NCBI RefSeq assembly: GCF_014203595.1
Contig: NZ_JACHJK010000011.1
Coordinates: 248,001-312,000 of the forward strand
Direction of reading: 5' to 3'
DNA: 64,000 nt
Origin: Streptomyces echinatus
GTDB taxonomy: Bacteria; Actinomycetota; Actinomycetes; Streptomycetales; Streptomycetaceae
In this document: positions 1-7,810 of the stretch, piece by piece
Layout: each line of letters starts with the position of its first letter
Numbering within the stretch: the stretch's first letter is position 1
Notes under the pieces: model-generated
What the model was told of the DNA's origin: nothing
What the model saw: only the letters and a program-made list of their open reading frames with translations
Database searches by the model: none
Translations under genes and position numbers: made by a program

Positions 1-169
1 CGGCGAGGCCCGCCTCGTCATGGACGAGCGCGTGCAGGCCGCCCAGCCCGTGCTCCCAGTCCTCGTCGGAGAGGTCCCCGTCGAAAGCGGCGTCCAACAG
101 GGCGCGGACGGCGCGGAGTTCGGATGCTTCGAGGTCGGCGGTGTGGGCGAGCCGGAGGCGAGGGGTCAT
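1..169 (-). CDS. AAC(2')-like GNAT acetyltransferase (N-terminal part, cut by window edge)
   Basis: Only the first 56 codons lie in the window. The protein starts MTPRLRLAHTADLEASELRA and continues with an LLDAAFDGDLSDEDWEHGLGG segment. That pattern (RLxHTADL, then GAFxGDFxxxDWEHxLGGxHAL) is how aminoglycoside 2'-N-acetyltransferases of mycobacteria and other actinomycetes begin. The family transfers acetyl from acetyl-CoA to an amino group of aminoglycosides, although intrinsic chromosomal copies may have another natural substrate. The ATG lies 84 bases from the divergent hydrolase start. The catalytic GNAT core is outside the window, so the activity cannot be judged. A general GNAT protein is the alternative. 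Confidence 0.7.
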   Translation of the reverse strand, partial: MTPRLRLAHTADLEASELRAVRALLDAAFDGDLSDEDWEHGLGGLHALVHDEAGLA

Positions 170-253
170 GCCGTCCAGTGTCGCACCCACCCGCCGCATC
201 TAACTGTTAAAACTCTCTTGACCGGTTAGGGGTGGGTGTGCTGGACTGCCGTC

Positions 254-1123
254 ATGCCCACGCACCAGGTCCACCACCGCAACCTGACCGTCCGCGGCCT
301 CGACGTGCACTACCGCGAGGCCGGCCCCGCCGACGCCCCGGTCCTGCTGCTCCTGCACGGCTTCCCGAGCAGCTCGCACATGTTCCGCGACCTGATCCCG
401 CTCCTCGCCGACCGGTACCGGGTGATCGCCCCGGACCACATCGGCTTCGGCCGCTCGGCGATGCCGGACCCCTCCGCGTTCCCGTACACCTTCGACGAAC
501 TGGCCTCGGTCACCGACGAGTTCACGCAGCTGCTGGGGCTGGAGCGGTACGCCCTCTACATCCAGGACTACGGCGCCCCGATCGGTCTGCGCCTCGCCCT
601 AGCCCATCCCGGCCGCGTGACCGCGATCGTCACGCAGAACGGCAACGCCTACGAGGAGGGGCTCGGCGCCGAGGCCTGGGCGCCGGTGCTGGCACTGATC
701 GAGAAGCGGACGCCCGAGACCGAGGCGCCGGTACGGGAGATCTACTCCCCTGACGGCATCAAGTGGCAGTACCTGCACGGGGTCCAGGACCCGACCCTGG
801 TCAGCCCGGACGCCTACGAGCACGACACCGCCCGGATCGCGCGGCCCGGCCAGGCGGAGATCCAGCTCGACCTGATCTCCGACTACGGCGCCAACTTCGC
901 GCTGTACCCGGCCTTCCACGCCTACTTCCGCGAGAGCCGGGTCCCGCTGCTCGCGGTGTGGGGCGCGCACGACGAGATCTTCGTGCCGGAGGGGGCGCTG
1001 GCCTTCCGGCGGGACCTCCCGGAGGCCGAGATCCACCTCCTGCCCACCGGCCACTTCGCCCTGGAGACCCACGCGGACCAGATCGCCGGGCTGATGCGGG
1101 AGTTCCTCGGCCGGAACCTCTGA
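254..1123 (+). CDS. alpha/beta hydrolase (epoxide hydrolase / haloalkane dehalogenase-like)
   Basis: A 289-residue alpha/beta-hydrolase fold protein. The oxyanion-hole motif HGFPSS is at residues 35-40. The nucleophile elbow is QDYGAPIG, with Asp105 as nucleophile, as in epoxide hydrolases and haloalkane dehalogenases rather than the serine of esterases. An acid-loop motif GAHDEIFVP and a late His (PTGHFALETH) complete a plausible triad. The ATG at 254 is preferred over an in-frame start six codons upstream because the protein then begins just before the conserved NLTVRGLDVHYREAG strand. It stands alone, divergent from the acetyltransferase and convergent with pruA. The substrate is unknown. 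Confidence 0.85.
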   Translation: MPTHQVHHRNLTVRGLDVHYREAGPADAPVLLLLHGFPSSSHMFRDLIPLLADRYRVIAPDHIGFGRSAMPDPSAFPYTFDELASVTDEFTQLLGLERYALYIQDYGAPIGLRLALAHPGRVTAIVTQNGNAYEEGLGAEAWAPVLALIEKRTPETEAPVREIYSPDGIKWQYLHGVQDPTLVSPDAYEHDTARIARPGQAEIQLDLISDYGANFALYPAFHAYFRESRVPLLAVWGAHDEIFVPEGALAFRRDLPEAEIHLLPTGHFALETHADQIAGLMREFLGRNL

Positions 1124-1160
1124 CCCGACGGCGGGCGGGGAAGCCCCCGGGCATGGAAAC

Positions 1161-1197
1161 GGGCCGGGAAGCCTGCTCGTGGCAGTCCTCCCGGCCC
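1161..1197. terminator. bidirectional terminator-like hairpin
   Basis: Perfect 9-bp inverted repeat GGGCCGGGA / TCCCGGCCC (1161-1169 and 1189-1197) between the convergent hydrolase and pruA genes. There is no T-tract, which is usual for Streptomyces terminators. Confidence 0.6.
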
Positions 1198-1213
1198 GAG
1201 ATCGCGGGGCTGG

Positions 1214-2845
1214 TCAGCCCATGTGCGGGTACCCGTAGTCGGTCGGCGCGACCAGGGTCTCCTTGATGGCGCGGGTCAGCGTCCAGCGCATCAGGTTCTG
1301 CGGGGCGCCGGCCTTGTCGTTGGTGCCGGAGGCCCGGCCGCCGCCGAAGGGCTGCTGGCCGACGACGGCACCGGTCGACTTGTCGTTGATGTAGAAGTTG
1401 CCCGCGGCGTAGCGGAGCTTCTCCATCGTGTACGCGGCGGCCGCGCGGTCGTTCGAGATGACCGAACCGGTGAGCGCGTAGTCCGAGACCGACTCCATCT
1501 GGGTCAGCATCTCGTCGTACTGGTCGTCCTCGTAGACGTACACGGCGAGGAACGGGCCGAAGTACTCGGTGGTGAAGACCTCGTTCTCCGGGTCGGTGCA
1601 CTCGACGACGGTCGGGCGGACGAAGTAGCCGACCGAGTCGTCGTAGGTGCCGCCGGCCACAATCGTGCAGGTCGGGTCCTGCTTGGCGCGGTCGATCGCG
1701 GCCTTGTTCTTGGCGAACGAGCGGTCGTCGATCACGGCGCCGATGAAGTTCGACAGATCGGTGACGTCACCCATGGTGAGGTAGTCGACCTCGGCCGCGA
1801 ACTCCTCCTTGAAGCCCGAGTTCCAGATGGAGGCCGGGATGTAGGCGCGGGAGGTGGCCGAGCACTTCTGGCCCTGGTACTCGAAGGCACCGCGGGTCAG
1901 GGCGGTCTTCAGCACGGCGCGGTCGGCGCTCGGGTGGGCGACCAGGAAGTCCTTGCCGCCGGTCTCGCCGACCAGGCGCGGGTAGGAGCGGTACTTCTCG
2001 ATGTTGTTGCCGACCGTCTTCCACAGGTGCTGGAAGGTCTTGGTCGAGCCGGTGAAGTGGATGCCCGCGAGGTCGCGGTGCTCGAGGGCGACCTTGGAGA
2101 CCTCGATGCCGTCACCGGTGACGAGGTTGATGACGCCCTTGGGCAGGCCCGCCTCCTCCAGCAGCTGCATGAGCAGGACGGCCGCGTGGGTCTGGGTCGG
2201 GGACGGCTTCCAGACCACCACGTTGCCCATCAGGGCGGGGGCGGTGGGCAGGTTGGCCGCGATCGCCGAGAAGTTGAACGGCGTGATCGCGTAGACGAAG
2301 CCCTCCAGCGGGCGGTGGTCCATGCGGTTCCACACGCCCGGGGAGTTCGCCGGGGGCTGCTCGGCCAGGATCTGGCGGGCGTAGTGGACGTTGAAGCGCC
2401 AGAAGTCGACCAGCTCACAGGGGCTGTCGATCTCCGCCTGCTGGGCGGTCTTCGACTGGCCGAGCATGGTGGAGGCGGCGATGGTCTCGCGCCACGGGCC
2501 GGACAGCAGCTCGGCGGCGCGCAGGATGATCGCCGCGCGGTCGTCGAAGGACATGGCGCGCCAGGCCGGGGCGGCGGCGAGGGCCGCGTCCACGGCGTCC
2601 TGCGCGTCCTGCTGGGTGGCGTGGCGGCCGGTGCCGATGACGGCCTTGTGGTTGTGCGGCTGGACGACCTGGAAGGTCTCGCCGCCGCCCATCCGCTTCT
2701 CGCCGCCGATGGTCATCGGCAGGTCGATCGGGTTCTCGGCCAGCTCCTTGAGCTTGACCTCCAGGCGGGCGCGCTCGGGCGAGCCGGGGGCGTAGCCGTG
2801 CACCGGCTCGTTGACGGGGGTGGGGACCTGGGTCACAGCGTCCAT
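1214..2845 (-). CDS. pruA: L-glutamate gamma-semialdehyde (1-pyrroline-5-carboxylate) dehydrogenase
   Basis: A 543-residue NAD-dependent aldehyde dehydrogenase that oxidises glutamate semialdehyde to glutamate, the second step of proline catabolism. The oxyanion Asn lies in the TPFNFSA motif (about 188-194), the general base Glu294 in LVGETGGKDF and the catalytic Cys328 in YQGQKCSA. The C-terminal GGxRASGTNDKAGA segment is typical of the pruA family. The reading frame stays open far upstream, but ATG 2845 gives the standard family length. It follows the proline dehydrogenase gene after 38 bases on the same strand, so the two probably form a proline-utilisation operon. The 3' end faces the hairpin at 1161-1197. 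Confidence 0.95.
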   Translation of the reverse strand: MDAVTQVPTPVNEPVHGYAPGSPERARLEVKLKELAENPIDLPMTIGGEKRMGGGETFQVVQPHNHKAVIGTGRHATQQDAQDAVDAALAAAPAWRAMSFDDRAAIILRAAELLSGPWRETIAASTMLGQSKTAQQAEIDSPCELVDFWRFNVHYARQILAEQPPANSPGVWNRMDHRPLEGFVYAITPFNFSAIAANLPTAPALMGNVVVWKPSPTQTHAAVLLMQLLEEAGLPKGVINLVTGDGIEVSKVALEHRDLAGIHFTGSTKTFQHLWKTVGNNIEKYRSYPRLVGETGGKDFLVAHPSADRAVLKTALTRGAFEYQGQKCSATSRAYIPASIWNSGFKEEFAAEVDYLTMGDVTDLSNFIGAVIDDRSFAKNKAAIDRAKQDPTCTIVAGGTYDDSVGYFVRPTVVECTDPENEVFTTEYFGPFLAVYVYEDDQYDEMLTQMESVSDYALTGSVISNDRAAAAYTMEKLRYAAGNFYINDKSTGAVVGQQPFGGGRASGTNDKAGAPQNLMRWTLTRAIKETLVAPTDYGYPHMG

Positions 2846-2883
2846 GAGATCCTTGACTCCTTGTACGTGAGCGGGTGTTCGGG

Positions 2884-3810
2884 TCAGCCCTTGGTGATCA
2901 TGCTGCGGACGAAGAACCGCAGGTTGGCCGGCTTTTCCGCGAGACGGCGCATGAAGTAGCCGTACCAGTCCGTGCCGTACGCGGTGTAGACGCGCATGCG
3001 GTGGCCCTCGGCGGCCAGCCGCAGGTGCTCGTCGCCGCGGATGCCGTACAGCATCTGGAACTCGTACTCGTCGAGCTTGCGGCCGGCCTTGTGGGCCAGC
3101 TCCTGGGCTATGGCGATCAGGCGCGGGTCGTGCGACCCGATCATCGGGTAGCCCTCGCCCTCCATCAGGGTCCTCAGGACACGCACATAGGCCTTGTCGA
3201 TCTCGTGCTTCTGCTGGTAGGCGACCTCGGCGGGCTCCTTGTAGGCGCCCTTGACCAGACGCACGCGGCTGCCGGACTCCGCCAGGCGGCGGGCGTCGGC
3301 CTCGGTGCGGAACAGGTAGGCCTGGATGACGCAGCCGGTCCCCGGGAAGTCCTTCCGCAGCTCCTCGTGGATGGCGAACATCGAGTCCAGGGTGGTGTGG
3401 TCCTCGGCGTCCAGGGTGACCGTCGTACCGATGGCGGCGGCGGCCTCGACGACCGGCCGGACGTTCGCGAGGGCCAGCTCGTGGCCGCCCTCCAGCGCCT
3501 GCCCGAACATGGACAGCTTCACCGACATCTCGACCCGCTCGCCGAGCTCCAGCTCCTTGAGGTGGTCGATCAGCGCCAGGTAGGCGTCGCGGGCGTGGGT
3601 GGCCTGCTCGGGGGTGGTGATGTCCTCGCCGACGACGTCCATCGTCAGCTCCAGGCCCTTGTCCGTCAGATCCTTGACGATCGGGACGATGTCGGCCACG
3701 GTCTCGCCGGGGATGAAGCGGTCGACGACCTGCTTGGTCACCGGGGCCGCCGAGATCAGGCGTCGCATCCGGTCGCTGCGCGACGCGGCGAGAATCACGG
3801 GACCCAGCAC
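2884..3810 (-). CDS. proline dehydrogenase (monofunctional PRODH)
   Basis: A 308-residue FAD-dependent enzyme oxidising L-proline to 1-pyrroline-5-carboxylate and passing electrons to the respiratory chain. Recognisable blocks are TLDAEDHTT, the VKGAYKEP strand, GSHDPRLIAIA and EFQMLYGIRG, followed by RRLAEKPAN near the end, all from the PRODH barrel. The GTG at 3810 is chosen because a GGAGG lies six bases upstream; the ATG further up would add a non-conserved tail. It is the first gene of the operon with pruA, is divergent from the PucR-type regulator, and carries no PutA-type DNA-binding domain, so control is presumably by that neighbour. Confidence 0.93.
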   Translation of the reverse strand: MLGPVILAASRSDRMRRLISAAPVTKQVVDRFIPGETVADIVPIVKDLTDKGLELTMDVVGEDITTPEQATHARDAYLALIDHLKELELGERVEMSVKLSMFGQALEGGHELALANVRPVVEAAAAIGTTVTLDAEDHTTLDSMFAIHEELRKDFPGTGCVIQAYLFRTEADARRLAESGSRVRLVKGAYKEPAEVAYQQKHEIDKAYVRVLRTLMEGEGYPMIGSHDPRLIAIAQELAHKAGRKLDEYEFQMLYGIRGDEHLRLAAEGHRMRVYTAYGTDWYGYFMRRLAEKPANLRFFVRSMITKG

Positions 3811-3915
3811 GGGGCACCTCCACAGACAAGGACCAAAACGGCCGCCACCCGACGATTCGGGTACGGCACGGAGAACCACCGTGAAACCTAAGGATCTCTC
3901 CGATCCTGGGCCATC

Positions 3916-3925
3916 GACAGCTGTC
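3916..3925. promoter_or_regulatory. perfect 10-bp palindrome in the proline divergon
   Basis: GACAGCTGTC lies in the 164-bp spacer between the divergent proline dehydrogenase and PucR-type regulator genes. Its position suits an operator for the neighbouring regulator. The assignment is inferred from position and symmetry only. Confidence 0.35.
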
Positions 3926-3974
3926 ACGCATCCGTGCCCGGGATCTCAGACAGATGTATGAAGGACGCCGGGAA

Positions 3975-5255
3975 ATGGGGGAGAATGCCCGAGTGGCGGC
4001 GGAATACAAGGCGGACTACCAGGAGCTGGTGGACGAGATCTCGGAGCTGCTGGGCGTCCCGGCGACCCTGGAGAACCGCGACTTCGAGCTGATCGCCTTC
4101 GGCGCGTACGACAGCGACGACGAGCTGGACGCCTCCGCGCTGGACCCGGTGCGCACCCGCTCGATCCTGACCCGGCGCTCCACGGCGACGGTCCGGTCCT
4201 GGTTCGAGGGCTTCGGCATCACGCGCGCGACCGGCCCGGTGCGGATCCCGCCGAGCACGGAGGCCGGGGTCTACCGCGGCCGGATCTGTCTGCCGGTACG
4301 GCACCGGGGTGTCGTTCTCGGCTACGTCTGGCTCCTGGACGGCGATCCGGGGCCGACGGACGCGCAGCTGGCCGCCGCGATGGAGGTGGCGGGCCGGATC
4401 GGGGCGCTGCTCGCGGACGAGGCGGAGGCCGGGGCGGGGCTGAGCCGGGAGCTGCGGGCGGTGCTCACCGCGGAACGGGGCTGGCAGCGGGACATGGCGG
4501 TGGCCGACCTGCGCACCGCCCTCGGCCCCCGCGCCGACGGCCCCCTCACGCTGGTCTGTGTCGCCCCCTGGCCGTCGGCCGACCCGGACGACGCCCCCGC
4601 GGCCCGCACGATCCCCCACGCCGCGGCGCTGTGCACGCTGCCGTGGGGCGCGACGGGGCAGAGCCTGGCACTGCTGGTCCGGCTGCGGACCACGGAGACC
4701 GGCACGCCGGCACTGGCGGCGGCCGCGCGGCTGCTGAAGGAGGCCGAGGCGGCCCGCGGGGCGGCGGCCGGAACGGCGCGCGGGGCCGGGGCCCGGGTGG
4801 CGGCGGCGGTCGCCGCGGGATTCGCCTCCGACGTCCGGGCCGGCGCCTGCGCCGCGGGGGTCGGCGAGCCCCGCACGGGACTCGCCGAGCTGGACGCGGT
4901 CTGGCTGGAGGCGTCGGCCGCCGCGCGCGCCGCGCTGGCCGAGCCGCGGTTCGGGCCGATCGCCCAGTGGGCGCGGATCGGGCCGTACCGGCTGCTGACC
5001 GCACTTCCGCCGGAGGCCGCGCACGACCGCGTGGTCGGCCCGCTGCTCTCCCCCGCCCACCGGGAGCTGGCCCGGACGGCCGAGGTCTACCTCGACTGCG
5101 CGGGCCAGGCCGGCCGCACCGCCTCCGAGCTGGGCGTCCACCGCCAGACCCTGTACTACCGGCTGTCCCGGGTGGAGCAGCTGACCGGCCTCGACCTGGA
5201 CGACGGGGAGGACCGGCTGCTGCTGCACATGGCGTTGAAGCGGGCGCGGCTGTGA
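3975..5255 (+). CDS. PucR-family transcriptional regulator, likely activator of proline catabolism
   Basis: A 426-residue regulator. The N-terminal part (PATLENRDFELIAFGAYDSDD, then a GRICLPVRHRGVVLGYVWLLD block) is a ligand-sensing region of the PucR/CdaR class. The C-terminus carries the PucR-type helix-turn-helix (ASELGVHRQTLYYRLSRVEQLTGLDL). Positioned divergently from proline dehydrogenase and pruA, it is the obvious candidate for proline-dependent control of them, as PutR/PruR-type PucR proteins do elsewhere; this is inference. ATG 3975 is preferred over ATG 3954 because a GAAGGA lies nine bases before it. The middle (about 265-285) is alanine/glycine-rich and looks like a flexible linker. 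Confidence 0.85.
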   Translation: MGENARVAAEYKADYQELVDEISELLGVPATLENRDFELIAFGAYDSDDELDASALDPVRTRSILTRRSTATVRSWFEGFGITRATGPVRIPPSTEAGVYRGRICLPVRHRGVVLGYVWLLDGDPGPTDAQLAAAMEVAGRIGALLADEAEAGAGLSRELRAVLTAERGWQRDMAVADLRTALGPRADGPLTLVCVAPWPSADPDDAPAARTIPHAAALCTLPWGATGQSLALLVRLRTTETGTPALAAAARLLKEAEAARGAAAGTARGAGARVAAAVAAGFASDVRAGACAAGVGEPRTGLAELDAVWLEASAAARAALAEPRFGPIAQWARIGPYRLLTALPPEAAHDRVVGPLLSPAHRELARTAEVYLDCAGQAGRTASELGVHRQTLYYRLSRVEQLTGLDLDDGEDRLLLHMALKRARL

Positions 5256-5267
5256 GCGGCTCGCGGA

Positions 5268-7025
5268 TCACGGCCGGGCGGCCCGCGAACCGGTGATCGC
5301 GGCGAGGGCGTGGCGGAGGCCGGCGGCGCCGGCCGGGCGCTCGGGCCAGCGGGCGCCGATGTGGCCGTCGGGGCGGACGAGCAGTGCGCCGCGCGGGCCG
5401 AGGCCCCAGCGGCGGGCGTGCTCGCCGGGCAGCCGCTCGACGCGCAGCGGCCAGGGGGCGCCGGGGTGTCGCGTCCAGCCGGCCGGGTCCGGGGTGAGCA
5501 GGGTGAACCACTCGCCGCAGGTGTCGAGGGTCGAGCGGCCGGGCGCGAGCCAGAGGTGCGGCATGCGCCGCCCCGGCTCGGCGGTGGGGACGTAGTCCGT
5601 GCCGCTGCCTGCCCCGGCCTCCGCGGAGCCGTCCGTGCCGGTGCCGGCCTCCGGGTCGGCGGCGCCGTCCGTGCCGCTGTCTGTTTCCGGGTCGGCGGCG
5701 GCGTACGTGCGGGTGCCGGCCTCCGGGGCTCCGGTGTCGCCCCTTCCGGTGTCCGGGCGCGGGTTTGTGGGGTCGTCCGTGCCGGTGTCCGTTTCCGGGG
5801 CCGTGGCCGGGTCGGGGTCGGGGAGGACGGCGGTGGAGCGGTAGGTGACGCCGAGTACGAGGCCGAGTTGCGCGAAGTACCGTTCCGACCAGGGCGTCTC
5901 CACGGCGTCCGAGTCCGCCGCACCGCTGCCGAGCTGTTCCCGGCGGCGGCTCTGCACGCGTCCCAGGAGGCGTGCGTTGGCGACCGCCTGACGGAGTGTC
6001 GCCCGGGCGACGGGCAGGCGTTCCGTTCCGTAGGTCTCCAGCAGGCCCGGTCCGGCCCAGCCGTGCAGCACTCCCGCCAGTTTCCAGCAGAGGTTGTGCA
6101 CATCGGCGAGCCCCGCGTTCATGCCGAGCCCGCCGATGATCGGGACCGCGTGCGCGGCGTCACCGGCCAGCAGGGTCCGCCCGTGGCGGAAGCGGTCGGC
6201 GACGAACGCGTTCATCACCCAGTGCTGGACGCGCACCACCTCCGCCCGTACGCCGGCGTCCGGGCCGAGGGCGCGGGTGACGATGCCGGACCAGTCGGCG
6301 TGCGCGGCGTCTTCGGGCGTGGGGCCGAACCAGGCCCAGCCGCCCTCGGGGTAGAGCGGGGCGAAGGAGCCGTGCGCGGTGAAGTAGACGCCGGCCGGCT
6401 GCCGGGCGCACCAGCGGCCGAGGTCGGCGTCGAAGACGACGGTGGTGAAGCCGCCCAGCGCCCCCGGCCCGGTGGTGCCGATCCCCAGCAGCTGCCGGAC
6501 CGTGGAGTTCGCCCCGTCGGCGGCGAGGACGTAACGGGCGCGGACGCGGCTCGCGGCGCCCTGCCCCCGCCCGTCGAGCAGGGCCACGACGCCGTCCGGC
6601 TCCTCGGTGAGGCCGACGACTTCCGCCCCGAACCGGACCGGCGCGTCCGCCGCGCCGAGCAGGGTGGGCTCCAGCCGGTCCTGCGAGGTGACCACGCCGG
6701 TCACGGGGCTCTCGGGCACCGGCGCACGGACCCCGGCCATCGCCGCCGTGGCGAAGTCACGGCCGTGCAGGGTGTCGCGGAAGCGGACCCGGCCGTACTC
6801 CGGCGCGAACGCGCGAGCGGTGATCCGGTCGGCGAGTCCGAGCCGGCGGTAGATCTCCATCGACCGCACGTTGACCAGCCGGGAGCGGGGGAAGGGCGAC
6901 AACTCCGCGTGCCTCTCGACCAGCAGCGCCGGTACGCCCCAGCGTGCCAGCAGGGCCCGGGCGGTGAGCCCGACCGGCCCGCCGCCGACGATCAGCACCG
7001 GGGTCGAGGTCTCGGTCACGGCCAT
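5268..7025 (-). CDS. FAD-dependent aromatic monooxygenase with a low-complexity insert
   Basis: A 585-residue flavoprotein of the p-hydroxybenzoate hydroxylase/MhpA class. The dinucleotide-binding GGGPVG is at 13-18, the second FAD contact LAADGANSTVR at 168-178 and the GD motif LLAGDAAHAVP at 285-295. Such enzymes hydroxylate phenolic or polyketide substrates with NAD(P)H and O2. Between the catalytic part and the C-terminal thioredoxin-like domain, residues 402-480 are a repetitive Asp/Thr/Gly/Ala/Glu-rich stretch absent from ordinary relatives. Downstream of a TetR gene on the same strand and close to an MFS pump, it could act on a compound that the pump exports. Substrate unknown. The start is uncertain because no clear ribosome-binding site precedes it. 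Confidence 0.85.
   Translation of the reverse strand: MAVTETSTPVLIVGGGPVGLTARALLARWGVPALLVERHAELSPFPRSRLVNVRSMEIYRRLGLADRITARAFAPEYGRVRFRDTLHGRDFATAAMAGVRAPVPESPVTGVVTSQDRLEPTLLGAADAPVRFGAEVVGLTEEPDGVVALLDGRGQGAASRVRARYVLAADGANSTVRQLLGIGTTGPGALGGFTTVVFDADLGRWCARQPAGVYFTAHGSFAPLYPEGGWAWFGPTPEDAAHADWSGIVTRALGPDAGVRAEVVRVQHWVMNAFVADRFRHGRTLLAGDAAHAVPIIGGLGMNAGLADVHNLCWKLAGVLHGWAGPGLLETYGTERLPVARATLRQAVANARLLGRVQSRRREQLGSGAADSDAVETPWSERYFAQLGLVLGVTYRSTAVLPDPDPATAPETDTGTDDPTNPRPDTGRGDTGAPEAGTRTYAAADPETDSGTDGAADPEAGTGTDGSAEAGAGSGTDYVPTAEPGRRMPHLWLAPGRSTLDTCGEWFTLLTPDPAGWTRHPGAPWPLRVERLPGEHARRWGLGPRGALLVRPDGHIGARWPERPAGAAGLRHALAAITGSRAARP
5586..5822 (-). repeat. imperfect short tandem repeats coding an acidic Asp/Thr/Gly/Ala linker
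   Basis: This stretch inside the FAD monooxygenase gene is built from degenerate copies of a roughly 40-60 base unit (coding variants of DPETDSGTDGA and DPEAGTGTDGSA). It keeps the reading frame and encodes residues about 402-480. Confidence 0.7.
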
Positions 7026-7129
7026 CGCGAACGGGGTTCCGGGAGCGGGGTCCGGCCCATGGGCTCACTCTTCCGCGCCCGGGGACCGGCCGCAACACGG
7101 GCCTTCCGGCGCCCGCGCGGAGGGCCGGG

Positions 7130-7714
7130 TCAGCTCTTCGCGGCTCCCCGCATCACCCGCCGCAGCCCCTCCGTGAGCTGCTCGGCGGTGCTCGCCGAGG
7201 CGGGGTCGAAGAGCCACTGGACCATGAGGCCGTTGAGCAGGGTCTGGTAGAGGCGGCCCTCGGTCTCGACCGCCTCCGGGTCGAGGTCGGCCTCCGGGAC
7301 GCCGCCGAACAGGGCCGTGAGCCCCGCGCGGCCGTCCCGCTGCGCCTCGGCGAGCAGCTTGCGCACCTCCTCCAGGCGCTCGTCCTGGAACATCAGCTCG
7401 AAGCTCAGCAGCCAGATCGCCCGCGACTCGGGCACCGTGCGGATGATGCTGGCCCACACCTCCTCGAAGCGCTCCAGCGACCCGGGAGGCTGCGTGACCT
7501 GCCCGCCGAGCCCCGGGTCGAACCGCTCCCCCACGCCTTCGATCAACGCGATGTACGCCTGCACCAGGAGCTCGGCCTTCGACCCGTAGTGGTAGCCGAT
7601 CGACGCCAGGTTGGTGCCCGACTCCTTGACGATGTCCCGCGCGGTCGTGCGCAGGAACCCCTTCTCCAGCAGGCAGCGCTTGGCGCCTTCGAGCAGATCC
7701 TCACGGTGTCCCAT
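7130..7714 (-). CDS. TetR-family regulator of the divergent efflux gene
   Basis: A 194-residue TetR/AcrR protein. The N-terminal helix-turn-helix spans about residues 8-50 (AKRCLLEKGFLRTTARDIVKE then IGYHYGSKAELL). The remainder is an all-helical ligand-binding domain of the TetR_C type. It is divergent from the MFS transporter with overlapping promoters and a palindromic operator between them, so it most probably represses both itself and the pump and is released by the pump substrate. That is inference from layout. The ATG has only a weak upstream ribosome-binding site. Confidence 0.88.
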   Translation of the reverse strand: MGHREDLLEGAKRCLLEKGFLRTTARDIVKESGTNLASIGYHYGSKAELLVQAYIALIEGVGERFDPGLGGQVTQPPGSLERFEEVWASIIRTVPESRAIWLLSFELMFQDERLEEVRKLLAEAQRDGRAGLTALFGGVPEADLDPEAVETEGRLYQTLLNGLMVQWLFDPASASTAEQLTEGLRRVMRGAAKS

Positions 7715-7747
7715 GCGGTCAGCCTACCCGGCGTCCATACAACTGTC

Positions 7748-7788
7748 CTAGACGAATGACTTATACATTCGTTCTAGACAAGCGTCTA
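7748..7788. promoter_or_regulatory. divergent overlapping promoters with TetR operator
   Basis: Plus-strand promoter: -35 TAGACA (7775-7780), 17-base spacer, -10 TACAGT (7798-7803), predicting a transcript start at or next to the ATG of the MFS gene. Minus-strand promoter: -35 TAGACG (7788-7783), 17-base spacer, -10 TATAAG (7765-7760). Both -35 hexamers sit inside the palindrome TAGACAAGCGTCTA (7775-7788). A second, imperfect inverted repeat (CTAGACGAATG / CATTCGTTCTAG, 7748-7777) covers the regulator's -10. One bound repressor could close both promoters. Confidence 0.65.
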
Positions 7789-7810
7789 AGACGTCCGTAC
7801 AGTTCTCGGC

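Noticed and set aside
1214..4009. 931-residue frame that would fuse pruA to upstream sequence
   Set aside because: The region upstream of 2845 is the proline dehydrogenase gene in another frame; only the last 543 codons have pruA signatures.
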